Below, one piece after another: positions 44,389-56,321 of a stretch of 64,000 nt of DNA. The stretch spans positions 4,981,096 through 5,045,095 of the forward strand of contig CAIIXF020000006.1 of NCBI GenBank assembly GCA_903813345.2, written 5' to 3'. The first letter of the stretch is position 1. Every line of letters starts with the position of its first letter. The position numbers were made by a program, and so were the translations under genes. The stretch comes from Owenia fusiformis. Taxonomy: Eukaryota; Annelida; Polychaeta; Sabellida; Oweniidae. Under the pieces are notes generated by a model. The model was not told the DNA's origin, made no database searches, and saw only the letters and a list, made by a program, of their open reading frames with translations.

Positions 44389-45824
44389 TTCAAGATCACT
44401 GATTCCATTGGAGTCAATTTATTCAATGAAGCTTAATTGACTTCTTTCAGTACTGATGTACTGATGATCTGAACACAAACTTTGTTGATGTTTATTTTTT
44501 GTAAGGGTTCCAAGGGTTCTACATAATGAGATCATATTTTCAGTGAGGTTGTGGATTCAAATAACATTCTGGACATGGTATTATATCTACTGTAACAAAC
44601 AGGATATATATCTACATATACATACAGGATATAATCAATATGAACTGGCTTTAGTGCAATGTGCGAAAATTGCTTTTTGATTTGGACAAAATCTTATTTG
44701 CAAGGGTTTTACAAATATGTGCTTTGGGTCATGTTATCCAAACAACACATGTAGTGTTCTGTTCCTACTAACCCAGGCGCATACTGTGATTGGCTGAATT
44801 TTAAACTGTTAGACTATATAGCCCAGCCCACTTTACAGTTTCCATTGTGTTTACATTGAATCATACAATGTTTTGAACAGTGAACTTTTTCAGATAACTT
44901 CCAGAGTGGCTAAAATCACCTAATACAGATCAATTTAGGTAGACTGTTTGAGAGATACTGACCAATCAGGTTGAGTCATGCAAAACATTGAACAGACTAC
45001 AGTGAAACCTGTGTATGTGAACAGCTTTGTAAGAAAATCCAATGGGAATTTTTTCATTTATGTTTTTTCAATTTACACATTTACACGTTGCTTAGTCTGA
45101 GTGCATCAGTGCATTATGTATTAAGTAGCCCTCATCAGGATTCAAATGTGTTATTGAGGCTGTTTCTTCCTCATTACATGTTGTATACAAATGTGTTCAC
45201 ACTAGACAGGTTTCACTGGTTATGTTTTCATTTTTACTATATTATTTGTTTTTGATACAGAGTTTAACACAGACTAGATTTGACTTTTTGAAAGTTGATA
45301 CTGGGTGGTATCTTTGAATATAACTCAATTTAATCAAAATGTGTGAAGGGCTTTTTGTGCTAATTTGCACAAAAAATTGCAAATACTTTGAGTGTTTTCA
45401 TGTTTAGCCATAATGTTTGAGATTGTGACTATACTTTATCGTTATTGTTGATTAAAATCCACTTGTTAATTATATGATATCTGAGTTTTATTTATCATTT
45501 AGTCTCAATTTTTGGACTGAAATTATATATTTTGCTTGGCAAAGGAGTCTTGCTTTTTATACCTGTATGAAAGTTCTGTTCACTAAGGCATGTTTCTGGG
45601 GTTCCACCATTGACACTTTCGATGTGCATTGAAATAGCTTTATGGAGGGGAAGAATAGGTGCATTTAACAATCATGGGATTTCTCACTCTCAATCAAAGA
45701 AAGGAAGATTATCTTTTATTGGGATATTAATCAACTTATTGTATAGTATTACACAAGTCAATATACGAATTGAAGATATTTTGCTTGGAATTCAACTTTT
45801 ATTATTGATTCATTACATATTATT
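44389..45824 (+). other. LINE-1 inter-ORF region, no gene seen
   Basis: 1.4 kb of AT-rich sequence between ORF1 and the inserted element at 45825. No coherent frame or splice-like exon was found. It is long for an inter-ORF spacer, so a further old insertion is possible. Confidence 0.4.
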
Positions 45825-45832
45825 GGGTGCAC

Positions 45833-45997
45833 CCCAGTTGTCCGAAACCCAGTTGTCCGAAACCCAGTTGTCCGAAACCCAGTTGTCCGAAACCCAGTTG
45901 TCCGAAACCCAGTTGTCCGAAACCCAGTTGTCCGAAACCCAGTTGTCCGAGACCCAGTTCTCCGAAACCCAGTTCTCCGAAACCCAGTTGTCCGAAA
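45833..45997 (+). repeat. Minisatellite, 11 x 15 bp (CCCAGTTGTCCGAAA)
   Basis: Exactly eleven 15-bp units, almost identical, with a G-to-C variant in units 9 and 10. Since 15 is a multiple of 3, it creates chance open frames on both strands (QLSET and QLGFG repeats), which are not genes. Confidence 0.97.
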
Positions 45998-46009
45998 AAT
46001 TTAGTCATA

Positions 46010-46989
46010 ATTTACCAGATAAAGGGGGACGCACCTCAAGCCAGTTTCATGTCATGTATTTGGCAAAATCAATGGCATGGACGCATTCTGATGTATAGAT
46101 CTCTCTCGCACTTTGAATTGCATCCATTACACGGCGTTACCAGAATGACAGGAACGGGGGATTTATTTTACATTGTGATTCTAAAAAAGGTCATCAAAAC
46201 ACAATATATATTACGGAACAGTTGATCTTATCTTATTCAATATATTTTATATAGTCAAAATAAAATGAAACATTTTGAAACCGATAAAATAAGTTAACGC
46301 ATAAAACTTTAAGAATAAACAGTACACATATTACGTTGTCAAAATGTTTCGTCGCATTTAATTTCTTAGTCTCTGTCTCTTATCAAATCGTAAAATGTAA
46401 AAGAACAAAACATTCTAAACGTAATCACTTGGGATTAACTGGAAACGAAGACAGGCTGTCCTCGTATCAAATTGGATGTTCTCCCATTCGCAAGAAGTTT
46501 CATTTTCGCCATGTATACTCACTTCATCTTTTTGAATTTAATCTCTATTTCTGGAACAGAGTACCTCAATGAAGAATAATTTTTGGTTTCAAAAGATGTA
46601 CACGTCAACTTTACTCAATAAATGCCCACTGGCTTGGGAAAACTATTTCCCTTTTATGAACGCCCATCACACATTGGAAAAATGTTGTTCCCTCTCAAAA
46701 AGCCCCATGGGGCATAAAGAAAATTGGTTTAAAAATTGTAGACCCCTATGTATGTTAATATGTAAACGCCACTTTGCAATGAAAATAGCATAATTTAACT
46801 TTGTTTATTTGAAGATCTGTATCACCTGTATTTTCATCTTTCGACAGTTTTTATTAGGCTAAATACTAGCTTCACGATCACTTTTCATTTGATATTACAT
46901 CCTAGCACTATGAATAACATTTATAAATTGCCCTGATGTAAATAAAATGAAAAAAGTATTATTTATCAACAGAAATTTAAAATTCACCG
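46010..46989. other. Inside of the 45825 element, no gene seen
   Basis: Open frames of 70-80 codons (46336-46572, 46569-46793) lack recognisable motifs and lie in AT-rich non-coding-like sequence. Confidence 0.45.
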
Positions 46990-47117
46990 GGCGGCTGCCG
47001 TGGGAAATGTGACTGCAAAAGTATGAGATCGCAGAATTTCTACGGCGAGCGTGGAAAAGCTATTGGCCGCAGAAATGATAGACCGCACGGTGGCCGTTGG
47101 AAATGTGACTGGGGTGT
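46990..47117. mobile_element. Fragment of the Harbinger-like MITE
   Basis: Closely resembles the complement of 29660-29790, ending in AAATGTGACTGGGGTG followed by TAA. The other end is missing. Confidence 0.65.
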
Positions 47118-47571
47118 AATTCCCACAAATCGGGGACACATATGCAATCCACGTTATTCTTCAGGAACAGAAAATGCAACCAATGATAAAATAAAAAATT
47201 GCATTTTGAATCCGACTGAGTCCTATTGATCCTCATAAATTACCCCCTACTCATACCAAGTTAAAATGTGCCCATCGTGCGCCTAATGCTAATGGCGCTG
47301 TCACACTTGTCGTGTCCCGTCCCGTCTCTCAACGTACAAAGCATTCAGGCCAAAATTTAAGGAATAAGCTATAGTGAGCTGTTTCAGAACGCCGTCTGAA
47401 ACGCGTTCTGATTCTGAACCCACTGTATTCATTGGACGGTGGGAGGTCGTCCATGCTTACACTTTCCGTATCTGACCCTATTATCACACCAAACTAGTTC
47501 TCACTACGCTCTCGAGAACGGGCTTAAACTGTATGGACGGATTGGAAGTACTTAGAACCGTTTGGGGTCTA

Positions 47572-48040
47572 CCGGATTTTCTCGCATATACGCCCTGGGC
47601 GTATAACTGAAAGAAGGGGTAATTTTGTCTGTTATTTTACCTCTTATTTTTCGCCCATGGCCGTATAATTGTACTACTTTCGATTTTTGGCCCAGTGGGC
47701 GTAAAGGTGAGAAGAGCTGATGAACTACCGTACCTACTGTTGTAGTCCTACCGCATGTTTTGTAAGAATTATAAAGGAAATGTCACCTACAACCTTGGAC
47801 TTAATGTTGAAACAAAGTAACAACAGAACGATCCACCACTGCCACTTACGGCACAGCGTTGAACTTAATGTTGAAACAAAGTAAGGACAGAACGATCTGC
47901 CAGTGACAAAATACTCTTGAATTTATTGAAAAAATCAATAAATAGTCATTTTTATAGGCCCATGGGCGTATAAGCGTACTACATTCGATTTTTGGCCCAT
48001 GGGCCTAAATTTAGGGGGGCGTATATGCGAGAAAATCCGG
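47572..48040. mobile_element. MITE with CCGGATTTTCTCGCATATAC ends, TA duplication
   Basis: Ends CCGGATTTTCTCGCATATAC and complement are flanked by TA (47570-47571, 48041-48042). The inside contains a duplicated ~80-bp piece (ACTTAATGTTGAAACAAAGT twice) and inverted CCCATGGGCGTATAA-like blocks. No coding capacity. Confidence 0.75.
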
Positions 48041-48099
48041 TACTTGCCTACCCGAAAGGGTAGTTCCAAAATTTCCACGTGGTCATCACTTTCTGCAAT

Positions 48100-48507
48100 C
48101 ACGCGGTCTTCGACCGTTAATTGGAATTTTTGACCTACCAGATGCTTGAAAATCAAGGATTGCGAGTCTGATACTGCACCTTTTTTCTTCCATTATACCA
48201 TTAAAAGCAAAACAAAATTGCACTTCTGTCAGTGCATTACTTTATTGTAAAGAGTCTCTCGTTCTAGCAGCGTTTTGGTCCGCACTCCCCAGCTGTTAGA
48301 AGGCCTTCTTACAGCTGGGGACCAAAATTACGCTGGAAGTAGGAACTCTGTTTAAGATAATAACGTACCATCAGAAAGAGATTTTTGTCATGCTTTGAAT
48401 GGAACGAGTTTGAAGAAAAACGGTGCAGTATGAGACTCGTAATCCTTGATTTTCAAATATCCGGTACGTCAAAAATTCAAATTAACGGTCGAAGTTAGGA
48501 CCGCGTG
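48100..48507. mobile_element. CAC-ended 408-bp palindromic MITE, 5-bp duplication GCAAT
   Basis: Ends CACGCGGTCTTCGACCGTTA and the near-complement are flanked by GCAAT (48095-48099, 48508-48512). The arms run almost to the centre and include CCCCAGCTGTxAGAAGG. It shares AAAATCAAGGATTG and GCGTTTTGGTCC blocks with the element at 37382, so it is a short relative of it. Confidence 0.88.
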
Positions 48508-48512
48508 GCAAT

Positions 48513-50086
48513 TATATCGAGTGACAATGTACTAACGACGAACAGGACGTGGGGCAAAGGTTGAACTGTCTCAGAATGTATTGGGAACGAGGTAGAAATA
48601 AAGAATTCATATGAACGAGTCATGCAAGATACTAAAGAGATACAAATGCATTTTGATACTCAGTTTTTGGGCAATTAAAACTCCCTGTCTGCATTGAGTA
48701 GTTATTTATTGTCCGGTGTATAATTTTTAAATATTATCCTAATTTTTCACAAAACTTTTTTTGATTCTGCAATAGTTAATGGTTGACATCTATGGCACAC
48801 TAAAAACGAATTTTTTTATGCAGGGTACGTACATGATACAAATCAAATCTTGGCTCTACTACAAACTATTACACACTTACTTCAACAGTTCAATATATCG
48901 CAAAACACAGTTTTGATTTTGAACAATATCACCAATGGGAGAAATTCTTAAATCTAAATGTTTGGAAAGGAATACGTTTCTACTAAAACATACAAACCTC
49001 TTATATTATGATGAAAAAAGGATAGACATCTGATATGTATACTGCCACATATATAAGTTATACGAAATGAGCATATTTTATTGATTTATCGAAAATTTGG
49101 ACGAAATCTTAACAGTGGGTGGTACTGAACAACCAAAATCTTCTTTTTAGATATTTTTCAGGGTAGAAATATTATCAATTGATATTGGAAAACATAATTA
49201 ACCATATTTTATTGAGAAAAGGGAATGAAAAAAATCATCAAATGAATATAATTGTCACGGACGTCCATACGTTATTCTAATGAGATAGATGTTCCTTTCG
49301 CCAGAATATTCTCTTCGACTGTGATAATAGGATAGTTTCTAAATAGCAGAAAAATCAATGAAATCTCGTGCTGCCATCTTTTATTCAGCTTTTAACTCTG
49401 GCTAGAGCTCCATTCACTTACATGCTAAAATCTTGGAAAAGTGGCTTAATTTCATGATTTATCAAAGTGTGATTGTTGAATCTGTATAAAACTTGAATGA
49501 TATACCACATGATGACCCTGTTTATGAACATGTTGTGATTAAACATGCTAATGTTGATTGACATACAAATAATCCACGGTTTTAAAGAATTTTAGCATTG
49601 CATCTATGGACATTTGGCCCAACTTTTTTTAAATTGTCATAGAAAATTATTCAAATTACATAACTGTGTAAATCAAAGCTATTTTAGGAGAAAACATTCC
49701 ACTGAATTCAAATATACCATTTAAAAGAAGGTACATGTAATGTAAGTCATTAGAGGTCTAATATGCAAGTCTCTTAAAATCTCACGAAAAACGAGATTTA
49801 GCGAGATTTCAAAAGCTATATGGAAACTATACTATTGTCTAAAATGTTGGCGGCAGTCTTGAATTTTCACCAAGAAGGAGTGCGATTCGTGCTGGACAAT
49901 GCGGTTCAAAATTTGTAGAATGTCCATATAAGTCTATGTGCCGAGAATCTAGTAAGAATATATGATCGTGAACTTTCGGACCCATTATTGACCGGGCTAA
50001 CCGATGTCAACGTGATACCAATGTTATGCTGTCCTGATTCGCGAGGTTGCGACAAGATTCGTTACTAAGAAATTTAATTTTTTAAT
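48513..50086. other. Inside of the 45825 element, no gene seen
   Basis: AT-rich; no repeat ends or coherent frame could be supported. Confidence 0.45.
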
Positions 50087-50308
50087 TTTCGGAGAACTGG
50101 GTTTCGGAGAACTGGGTTTCGGACAACTGGGTTTCGGACCAGTGTATGCCCTAAGGATTCCAGAGCTGCTGGTCAAAAAGGCATTACTGACCAGTTGCAA
50201 TGTTATTTTCCTATACCTAGTGAAAAAATCAACTGGTCAGTATCAAAAGTAACCAGATAATGACCAGCAGTCCGACACTTAAGGCGTGCCCTGTTTCGGA
50301 CAACTGGG
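50087..50308 (-). repeat. Minisatellite in complement, 4 x 15 bp, split by a MITE
   Basis: Units TTTCGGAGAACTGGG (two), TTTCGGACAACTGGG (one), then one unit interrupted after TTTCGGAC by the MITE at 50140 and completed at 50294-50308. Confidence 0.93.
50140..50293. mobile_element. 154-bp hAT-like MITE, 8-bp duplication TTTCGGAC
   Basis: Ends CAGTGTATGCCCTAAGGATT and the imperfect complement ending GCGTGCCCTG are flanked by exact 8-bp copies of TTTCGGAC (50132-50139, 50294-50301). The duplicated target is part of the 15-bp minisatellite, so the insertion is later than the array. GACCAGCAG and its complement recur inside. Confidence 0.85.
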
Positions 50309-50428
50309 TTGACCCCCATATTATTATACAAGCATTGGGATTTTGTTTTAACCTTCTTTTTGCTATTTGTAGCAACTATTCTTTCAATACCTTGCATTTT
50401 TATCAAAATTATTGTCTCATCTTTTTAG

Positions 50429-52672
50429 CACAAGCTTAATCCAAGATCCTTGAGTGTTTTTGCATTCTCTGTGGGCTGTTTGCTACTTATTCCTGGAAGT
50501 TCATTATATATAAATCTTTCATTTCAGCAAGATGTACTTAGGAGTTTGCTATTGGTGGCTTTTGATGTCAAACCTAATCCAGGTCCATTTAGTCAGCTTG
50601 AGAATGTGAATATAATGTTTACAAATATAAATAGTTTATCTGCTGACAATGGTATTCGATTCGAAAATTTAAAGCTATTTATTAAGAGAGAAAACATATC
50701 TATTGCTGGCCTTTGTGAGACAGGTACTGATTTAGACATTTCAAAATATAACATAGATGGTTTTCATATATTAAACGACTCTCTTTATAACAAAGCTGGG
50801 CGTGGTATCATAATTTATGTCAAAGATTCCATTAAATTTAAAGTTCGTGATGACTTAAATGCTAATGATACAAATTGTCTCTGGATTGAAGCTCGTATTG
50901 AACAGAAAAATATTTTAATTGGTACTTTTTACCGTTCACCTTCTCAGAATCCTATAACGCGTGAATATTATCTTAATTGCTTGAGTGAAAATCTTAAAAA
51001 AGTGTCAAACTCCCAAAAAATCGACCTGGTGATGTTTACAGGGGACTTTAACGCACGAAGCAAAAATTGGTGGGTAGATGATGTTAATTCGGTCGAAGGT
51101 AATAAATTGTATGATATTTCAGTACAACATTCTTATTCACAATTGATCGATGAGCCAACTAGGTGTGTTCGAAACAGCCGCTCATGCATAGATTTATTTT
51201 TCTGTGATTCACCTGGATATGTACTTGAAGCATCTGTTAAACCACCAATTGGGTCAGATCATTGTTGCTTATTTGGCAAATTGAACATATGTAGGCATAA
51301 TGAAAAATTAACTTCAGAAAGAATAATCTGGCAGTATAGCGATTGTAATGTTTTTCACTTGAATAGAGCAATTTCACAGTACGACTGGGAACAAATCATG
51401 TCTTGCTCAGATATAAATGAGATGGTTGATAATTTTACTAGGGCAATTTTATCAATATTTAATACTCATATTCCGAATAAAGTTAAAATAATCCGTTCTA
51501 AAGATTTACCATGGTTGACACGGGAAGTCAAAAGCTCAATAAACAAACGGGACAAGTTATACAGGAAATTTAAGGTTGAAAAAAATTCAGTAATTTATGA
51601 TCAATACAAAAGACAAGAGTCTGTTGTTAAGGAGGTTATTGAGAAAGCCAAGAAATCTTATCAAGATTCTGTTTGCAATAATTTAGAAACACATACATCT
51701 AATAACAAATTTTACTGGATTGCCATTAAAAAGTTACTTGGGAAAAAATTCTGTTCTGACATACCATTTCTCTCTTTTGACAATGGTATTGTGGCTGAAA
51801 ACAGCTCAGAAAATGCAAACTTTTTGCTTAATCAATTTTTATTTAAATTCCATCATGACTATGATGAAACTCAATCACCAGAAATACCTTTGAAAACTGA
51901 CATGATTTTTGATAAAATTGAATTCACGAAGGGAGACATAAATAAACTTATTCAAAGTCTTGATGTCTCAAAACAAGGGGGGCCAGATGGCATTTCAAAT
52001 AAAATGTTAAAAATGTGCTGTGATAGTATTGATCAACCTCTTTTTGATTTATTTAAGATAATAATAGACAAACAAGTTTTTCCCACCTGTTGGAAATTGG
52101 GAACTGTAGTACCTTTATATAAAAACAAAGGATCAAAGGGTGATTCAAAAAATTATAGACCAGTTACCTTGTTAAGTAATGTTTCTAAATTGCTAGAACG
52201 CATTATTTATAATAACATGTTTAAATATGTTAAAGACAACAACTTAATGTATCAAAATCAGTCTGGTTTTCTTCCAGGACATAGTACGGAAAAACAACTG
52301 TTAACGATTGTTGATCTTATTGACAATTACATTGACAAAAATCATGATGTCAGAGGAGTGTTTCTTGATATAGAATCTGCGTTTGATTCCGTTCCGCATT
52401 TCCTTTTGATAAAAAAACTTAAATCATATGGCTTTTCAGATACTATAACTCAACTTTTGCAGTCGTATCTTTTCAATCGTAGACTTCAAGTTAAAGCTAA
52501 TGGAGAATTATCAGCAATCTCAAATGAATACTTCATAAATAGTTCCGTGCCGCAGGGATCCATAATTGGGCCGTTTTGCTTCCTGTTATATATAAATGAC
52601 CTTCACGAAGTCATAAATCATAGTCAATTTTACCTTTATGCAGATGATAGTTCAATCTTTATGCCATTTAAT
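50429..52672 (+). pseudogene. LINE-1 ORF2, first part: endonuclease and reverse transcriptase
   Basis: Open from after the stop at 50426-50428 to the insertion at 52673; no ATG lies before the first domain, so the true start is unclear. A 2A-like motif FDVKPNPGP (50561-50587) precedes the APE-type endonuclease: NINSL, the Glu of GLCETG, GDFNARSKNWW, then IGSDHCC. The reverse transcriptase follows: GGPDGISNKML, NYRPVTLLSNVSKLLERII, FLDIESAFDSVPH, SVPQGSIIGP and the catalytic YADD at 52637-52648. ORF2 proteins nick target DNA and copy the element's RNA in place. All catalytic motifs look intact; the frame is broken only by the LINE-2 insertion and resumes in frame at 55036. Confidence 0.88.
50564..50587 (+). 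other. 2A-like peptide motif (DVKPNPGP) at the ORF2 N-terminus
   Basis: The canonical 2A ribosome-skipping motif is D-V/I-E-x-N-P-G-P, often after a Leu-rich stretch. Here SLLLVAFDVKPNPGP keeps D, V and NPGP but has Lys for Glu, so activity is doubtful. Such motifs are known at the ORF2 N-terminus of several non-LTR elements. Confidence 0.6.
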
Positions 52673-53268
52673 TTTTTTTATCATCTTTCATATTTATTGT
52701 AAGCACAAGTCATTTAGATACAATTACAAGGGGCAAAGCGCTGTAAGCATTAGATGTCCCCTTATATAAATAAACAATAAAGTACAATATTCATTTTAAC
52801 CTGGATGTCACCTGTAAATGGTAGAATGCCTTGCAATGAAACAAAAGATAGGAGGGCTGCTGATATCCTGGGGGAGGGGTAGTATGTTGAAAAATGGAAA
52901 CAGGTCATAGGCAGGAAAATATTTAGATTCTGGTTGTGTTTTCAATGAGATAATTCGCAATCAGTGAAAAAAGATTATCCATTTCTAATTGGGTTAATGA
53001 TGGATCCCCAAAAAGAAAAAAGTGAATTTTGTCTTGCTGAGTTCTGAAATGATTTAATAAGTCCCCATATATCCCTAAAGTATCTGTTATTAATTTATTT
53101 CTTTGTTGTTCTTTCAGAGGGCATTTGAAAAAGAAGTGGGGAAAAGTTTCAGGGGAACCACATAAACAATTTGATGACTCAACTGAGCTCCAGTTGTGGG
53201 CTTTGAGCTGGGCTTTTAAAATTAAATCTACCCTGGCTCTATTCAGATAAAGTTCTTGTTGACGAGTT
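52673..53268 (-). mobile_element. LINE-2: 5'-truncated LINE inserted in LINE-1 ORF2
   Basis: On the minus strand a reading frame entering from the 5' truncation point codes for a LINE ORF2 C-terminus: LNRARVDLILKAQ, then NCLCGSPETFPHFFFKCPLK, a CxC-x7-H-x4-C knuckle, and a stop at 52923-52925. A 3' UTR and T-run (A-rich tail in its own sense) follow to 52673. ATGCCATTTAAT is duplicated at 52661-52672 and 55024-55035. Its tail resembles that of LINE-1 but is a different family member. Confidence 0.85.
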
Positions 53269-55017
53269 CACGGGTTGTATCCAAAGCCCCGTTATAATTG
53301 AGAGGTCGCGAGCAAGTTCCCGCTGAAATCACGAGCAAAGTCCTTTTTATTTAATTCATCTGGAAATATGGACCAAAAAGGTGAGAATACGCATTACTGT
53401 TCTTTGATACTTTAGGTATACTTTCAGAACAGGTATATCTTCACAAACAATGACATGAAAGATAACTATTTTTACTGGCATGGAAGAAACGGGCGTCAAT
53501 ATGCACGTTTGCATAATTTACTGTTAACATATTACTTTTATGGTTAAAATAGAGACACGAACTACGATATACATACCTCATTATGAATATTGGACCAACA
53601 TTGTATGTATTGATAAGTTTGTTTTCAAAAACATCCACTGTGGGGGGTATAATACATCATTGAAGGTGTGCCAGTGGCCCCGCTGAAATTATGAGGAAGC
53701 CCCGCTGAAAACATGAGGAGGTCCCGCTGAAAACAGGAGCAGATATCACGAGTACCCGCTTCGATCACGAGGAAAGCTCATTACTATCACATAAAATATT
53801 GAGGTTCTTCAAATAAACGTACACGTAAGACCAAGTTAAGTATTTCTAATAATTACTGTATATATACTGTTTCATTCTAGGGCCAGGTTTCTAATGTTTC
53901 CATTCCAACTTCAAGCCACCAGAGATTTCGTCAAACATTTTATAGAGTTGCATCCATATCAAAATGTATAGGAGAAAGGTGGATATCATTTCAAGAATGA
54001 ACTTAATTGAAGCCTGAGGTTCAGGGTAATGAGTCTTGTATTAAACAAAGACACCCCAAGTTGCAAGAAGATAAAAATTTAGAGAGAAAGGAGAACCACA
54101 AAGTCTCCATGATAATTCAGGTTCTACTTTTATAATTTAACAATAACATTCAAGTTTTTGTTTTTAAATATTTATTAAAATAATGATCATTTGTATTCCA
54201 TACCTGATAATTTTCAGGGACATATCAACCGGGAATATATTCCATATCCGGGCAAATATTTTTCGTATGTCCCGCTCAAACGTGGATCCGGGACATATAA
54301 ATCGCATGTCCTGCATAAGCCATTTTCCTGGACATATTGTTACGCAGTAAACACGCTTTTGGTAAGGGGGAGGGTTGCTCGAACCGATAATAACAATCAC
54401 AATGATATATATGTGCTCTGTAGAGTATCAATATATATATTTATGACGTTGGCTACAGTCGTGGCAGATTTGCAAAGTCAAATCGGTCTTCACTCCATTT
54501 TAGAGAGCCACTTGCTCCTGATTTCAGCGGGACCTCCTCATGTTTTCAGCGGGGCCTCCTCATGTTTTCAGCGGGATCTTTAGTTTATTGCTCATGGTAG
54601 AAGCGGGGCCTCAAGGGATATGCTAAATTTGAAATATATAATTTTTTGTGAAACTTAAGGAAGTGAAACTCACAATACCTTCATTTCATATTACTATGAC
54701 CATTTCAACTGAAGGGCAATGACCTTCTTCAGCTATAAAATATAGAAATATATAGATAAAGATTCAAGATGATACATTCTCTCTCCAATTATCGAATAAC
54801 AAAACTCAGAACATCAGCTCGTGATCCTTTTTTGCAGGAGTTGCTTTTTACTATCAATACCATGTAATAATTGAGTAAAATTAAATGAAAACGCTTTTTA
54901 CAACATACAATTTAAGTAAACAAAAGATAACCCTTCTTTTCTTTTAATTGCTCGCGATTTCAGCGGGTATTTGCTCGCGACTTCTAAATCATAGCGGGGC
55001 TTTAGATACTACCCGTG
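53269..55017. mobile_element. CAC-ended inverted-repeat element, 5-bp duplication GAGTT
   Basis: Ends CACGGGTTGTATCCAAAGCC and complement of CACGGGTAGTATCTAAAGCC are flanked by GAGTT (53264-53268, 55018-55022). The inverted internal blocks (53680-53750 and 54505-54590) carry CCGCTGAAAACATGAGGAGG in opposite orientations. No transposase. It inserted into the 5' edge of LINE-2. A related composite is at 29376-35855. Confidence 0.88.
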
Positions 55018-55035
55018 GAGTTAATGCCATTTAAT

Positions 55036-56118
55036 AGGAAAGCTAATATCATTGAACAGAACCAGCATTTACAAGCTGACTTAAATAATTTATGGGAATG
55101 GTCACAGAAATGGAAGCTTAAATTTAAACCTTCTAAAAGTCAAGATATGATTTTTAAAGGCTCAAGGAGGTGCAATCTCTTATACCCTCCCCTCTACCTA
55201 GGAAATGAGGTCATTAAAAGAACCAGAACTCATAAACACTTCGGAGTCATTCTAGATGAGCATTTGAATTTTGAAGCCCATTTACAGGATATCATAAAAG
55301 CATGTAATATAATGTTAAATCCATTGAAAGTTCTTAAGACCAAGATTCGAGCTAAACACCTGGAGAAGATGTATCTATCATTTATTCTCCCAAACTTAGA
55401 GTATGGAAGTATATTATTTGAAAAATCTACCAAGTATAATATTATGAAACTAGACCAAGTTCATTATAGGGCAGCATTATTAGTAAGTGGCTGCATTCAT
55501 GGAACATCTACTGTAAAGGTTTTGAAATGTCTAAATTGGAATACCCTGTCTGAGCGGAGAAAGGAGAAACGTTTACGTTTAATGTATGATGTTAGACAGA
55601 AATTGGTCCCAACTTATGTTCAAAATTTTTTTGATAGTTATCAAAATAAGCAACATAATATTAACTTAAGAAAATTAAGAGAATACACTATTCCAAAGTT
55701 AACTGCACGTTCACAAAAGTCACCAATAATAAATGCCATAAGAGAATGGGAAGCCATTCCAAATTATCTAAAAAGTGCACCATCAAGAGTCACTTTCAAA
55801 ACCAATTTACGTAAATATTCAGGAACAATGAAGCATTTAACAACCACAAACCTGGATCTTACAAGAAAAGAAGAAATTTTACTGAATAGAACAAGATGTG
55901 ATTTCATTTTTACTGGTCATCTTTTTCAACATAATTTTCAAGGTATTGACAGTCCCAAATGCATCTGTGGTTTTAAACAACAAACCACAAAGCATCTAAT
56001 CTTCAAATGCCCTCTGTTGAATGTTATAAGAGAGAAACTTTGGGGGGAACTCAGGAACATGCCAGAAATGAACATTTTCTTTACAGGATGCTCTATAGAG
56101 CAAAAGCTTAATAGTTAG
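55036..56118 (+). pseudogene. LINE-1 ORF2, second part: thumb and C-terminal CCHC region
   Basis: In frame with the first part across the 12-bp duplication. It reads RKANIIEQNQHLQADLNNLW, then WKLKFKPSKSQDM (typical just after YADD), HKHFGVILDEHL, LEYGSILF and a basic region. The C-terminal knuckle is CICGFKQQTTKHLIFKCPLL (CxC-x7-H-x4-C). The stop is at 56116-56118. With the first part the protein would be about 1,100 residues. No internal stop or frameshift is seen. Confidence 0.88.
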
Positions 56119-56274
56119 CATAACATGCAATTCTTCAATATTGAAGCATTTTACATCCTTTTTGTGTGAATGCATTGATATAATTATATAGTTTTAACAC
56201 ATTCCTGCCATGCATACATATATGTTGGTAGTCATTTTGTTGCTATTTTGTAAATTTGAATAAACTTTGTATTA

Positions 56275-56321
56275 ACAGGGCCAATAATGCTGATTTCAGC
56301 CTCGGCCCTGTCATTTGTAGA
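56275..56321 (+). other. Stem-loop in the LINE-1 3' UTR
   Basis: ACAGGGCC (56275-56282) pairs with GGCCCTGT (56314-56321), 31-nt loop, about 35 bases before the 3' end. 3' hairpins can be recognised by the LINE's own reverse transcriptase in related clades; this role is inferred. Confidence 0.55.

Larger units (their letters stand above)
45825..50317. mobile_element. 4.5-kb element with inverted 15-bp minisatellite ends, 8-bp duplication
   Basis: ATATTATT is repeated at 45817-45824 and 50318-50325. The ends are GGGTGCACC and GGTTGACCCCC, followed inward by arrays of CCCAGTTGTCCGAAA: 11 units on the left (45833-45997) and 4 on the right in complement (50087-50308, split by a MITE). The variant CCCAGTTCTCCGAAA occupies inner positions of both arrays. 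The 8-bp duplication suggests hAT-type integration. No transposase is seen; the body carries MITEs at 47572-48040 and 48100-48507 and a fragment at 46990. Confidence 0.8.

Noticed and set aside
45610-46225. Plus- and minus-strand frames with repeated QLSET, PSCPK and QLGFG peptides
   Set aside because: They are translations of the 15-bp minisatellite, whose unit is a multiple of three. The flanking residues show no protein character.
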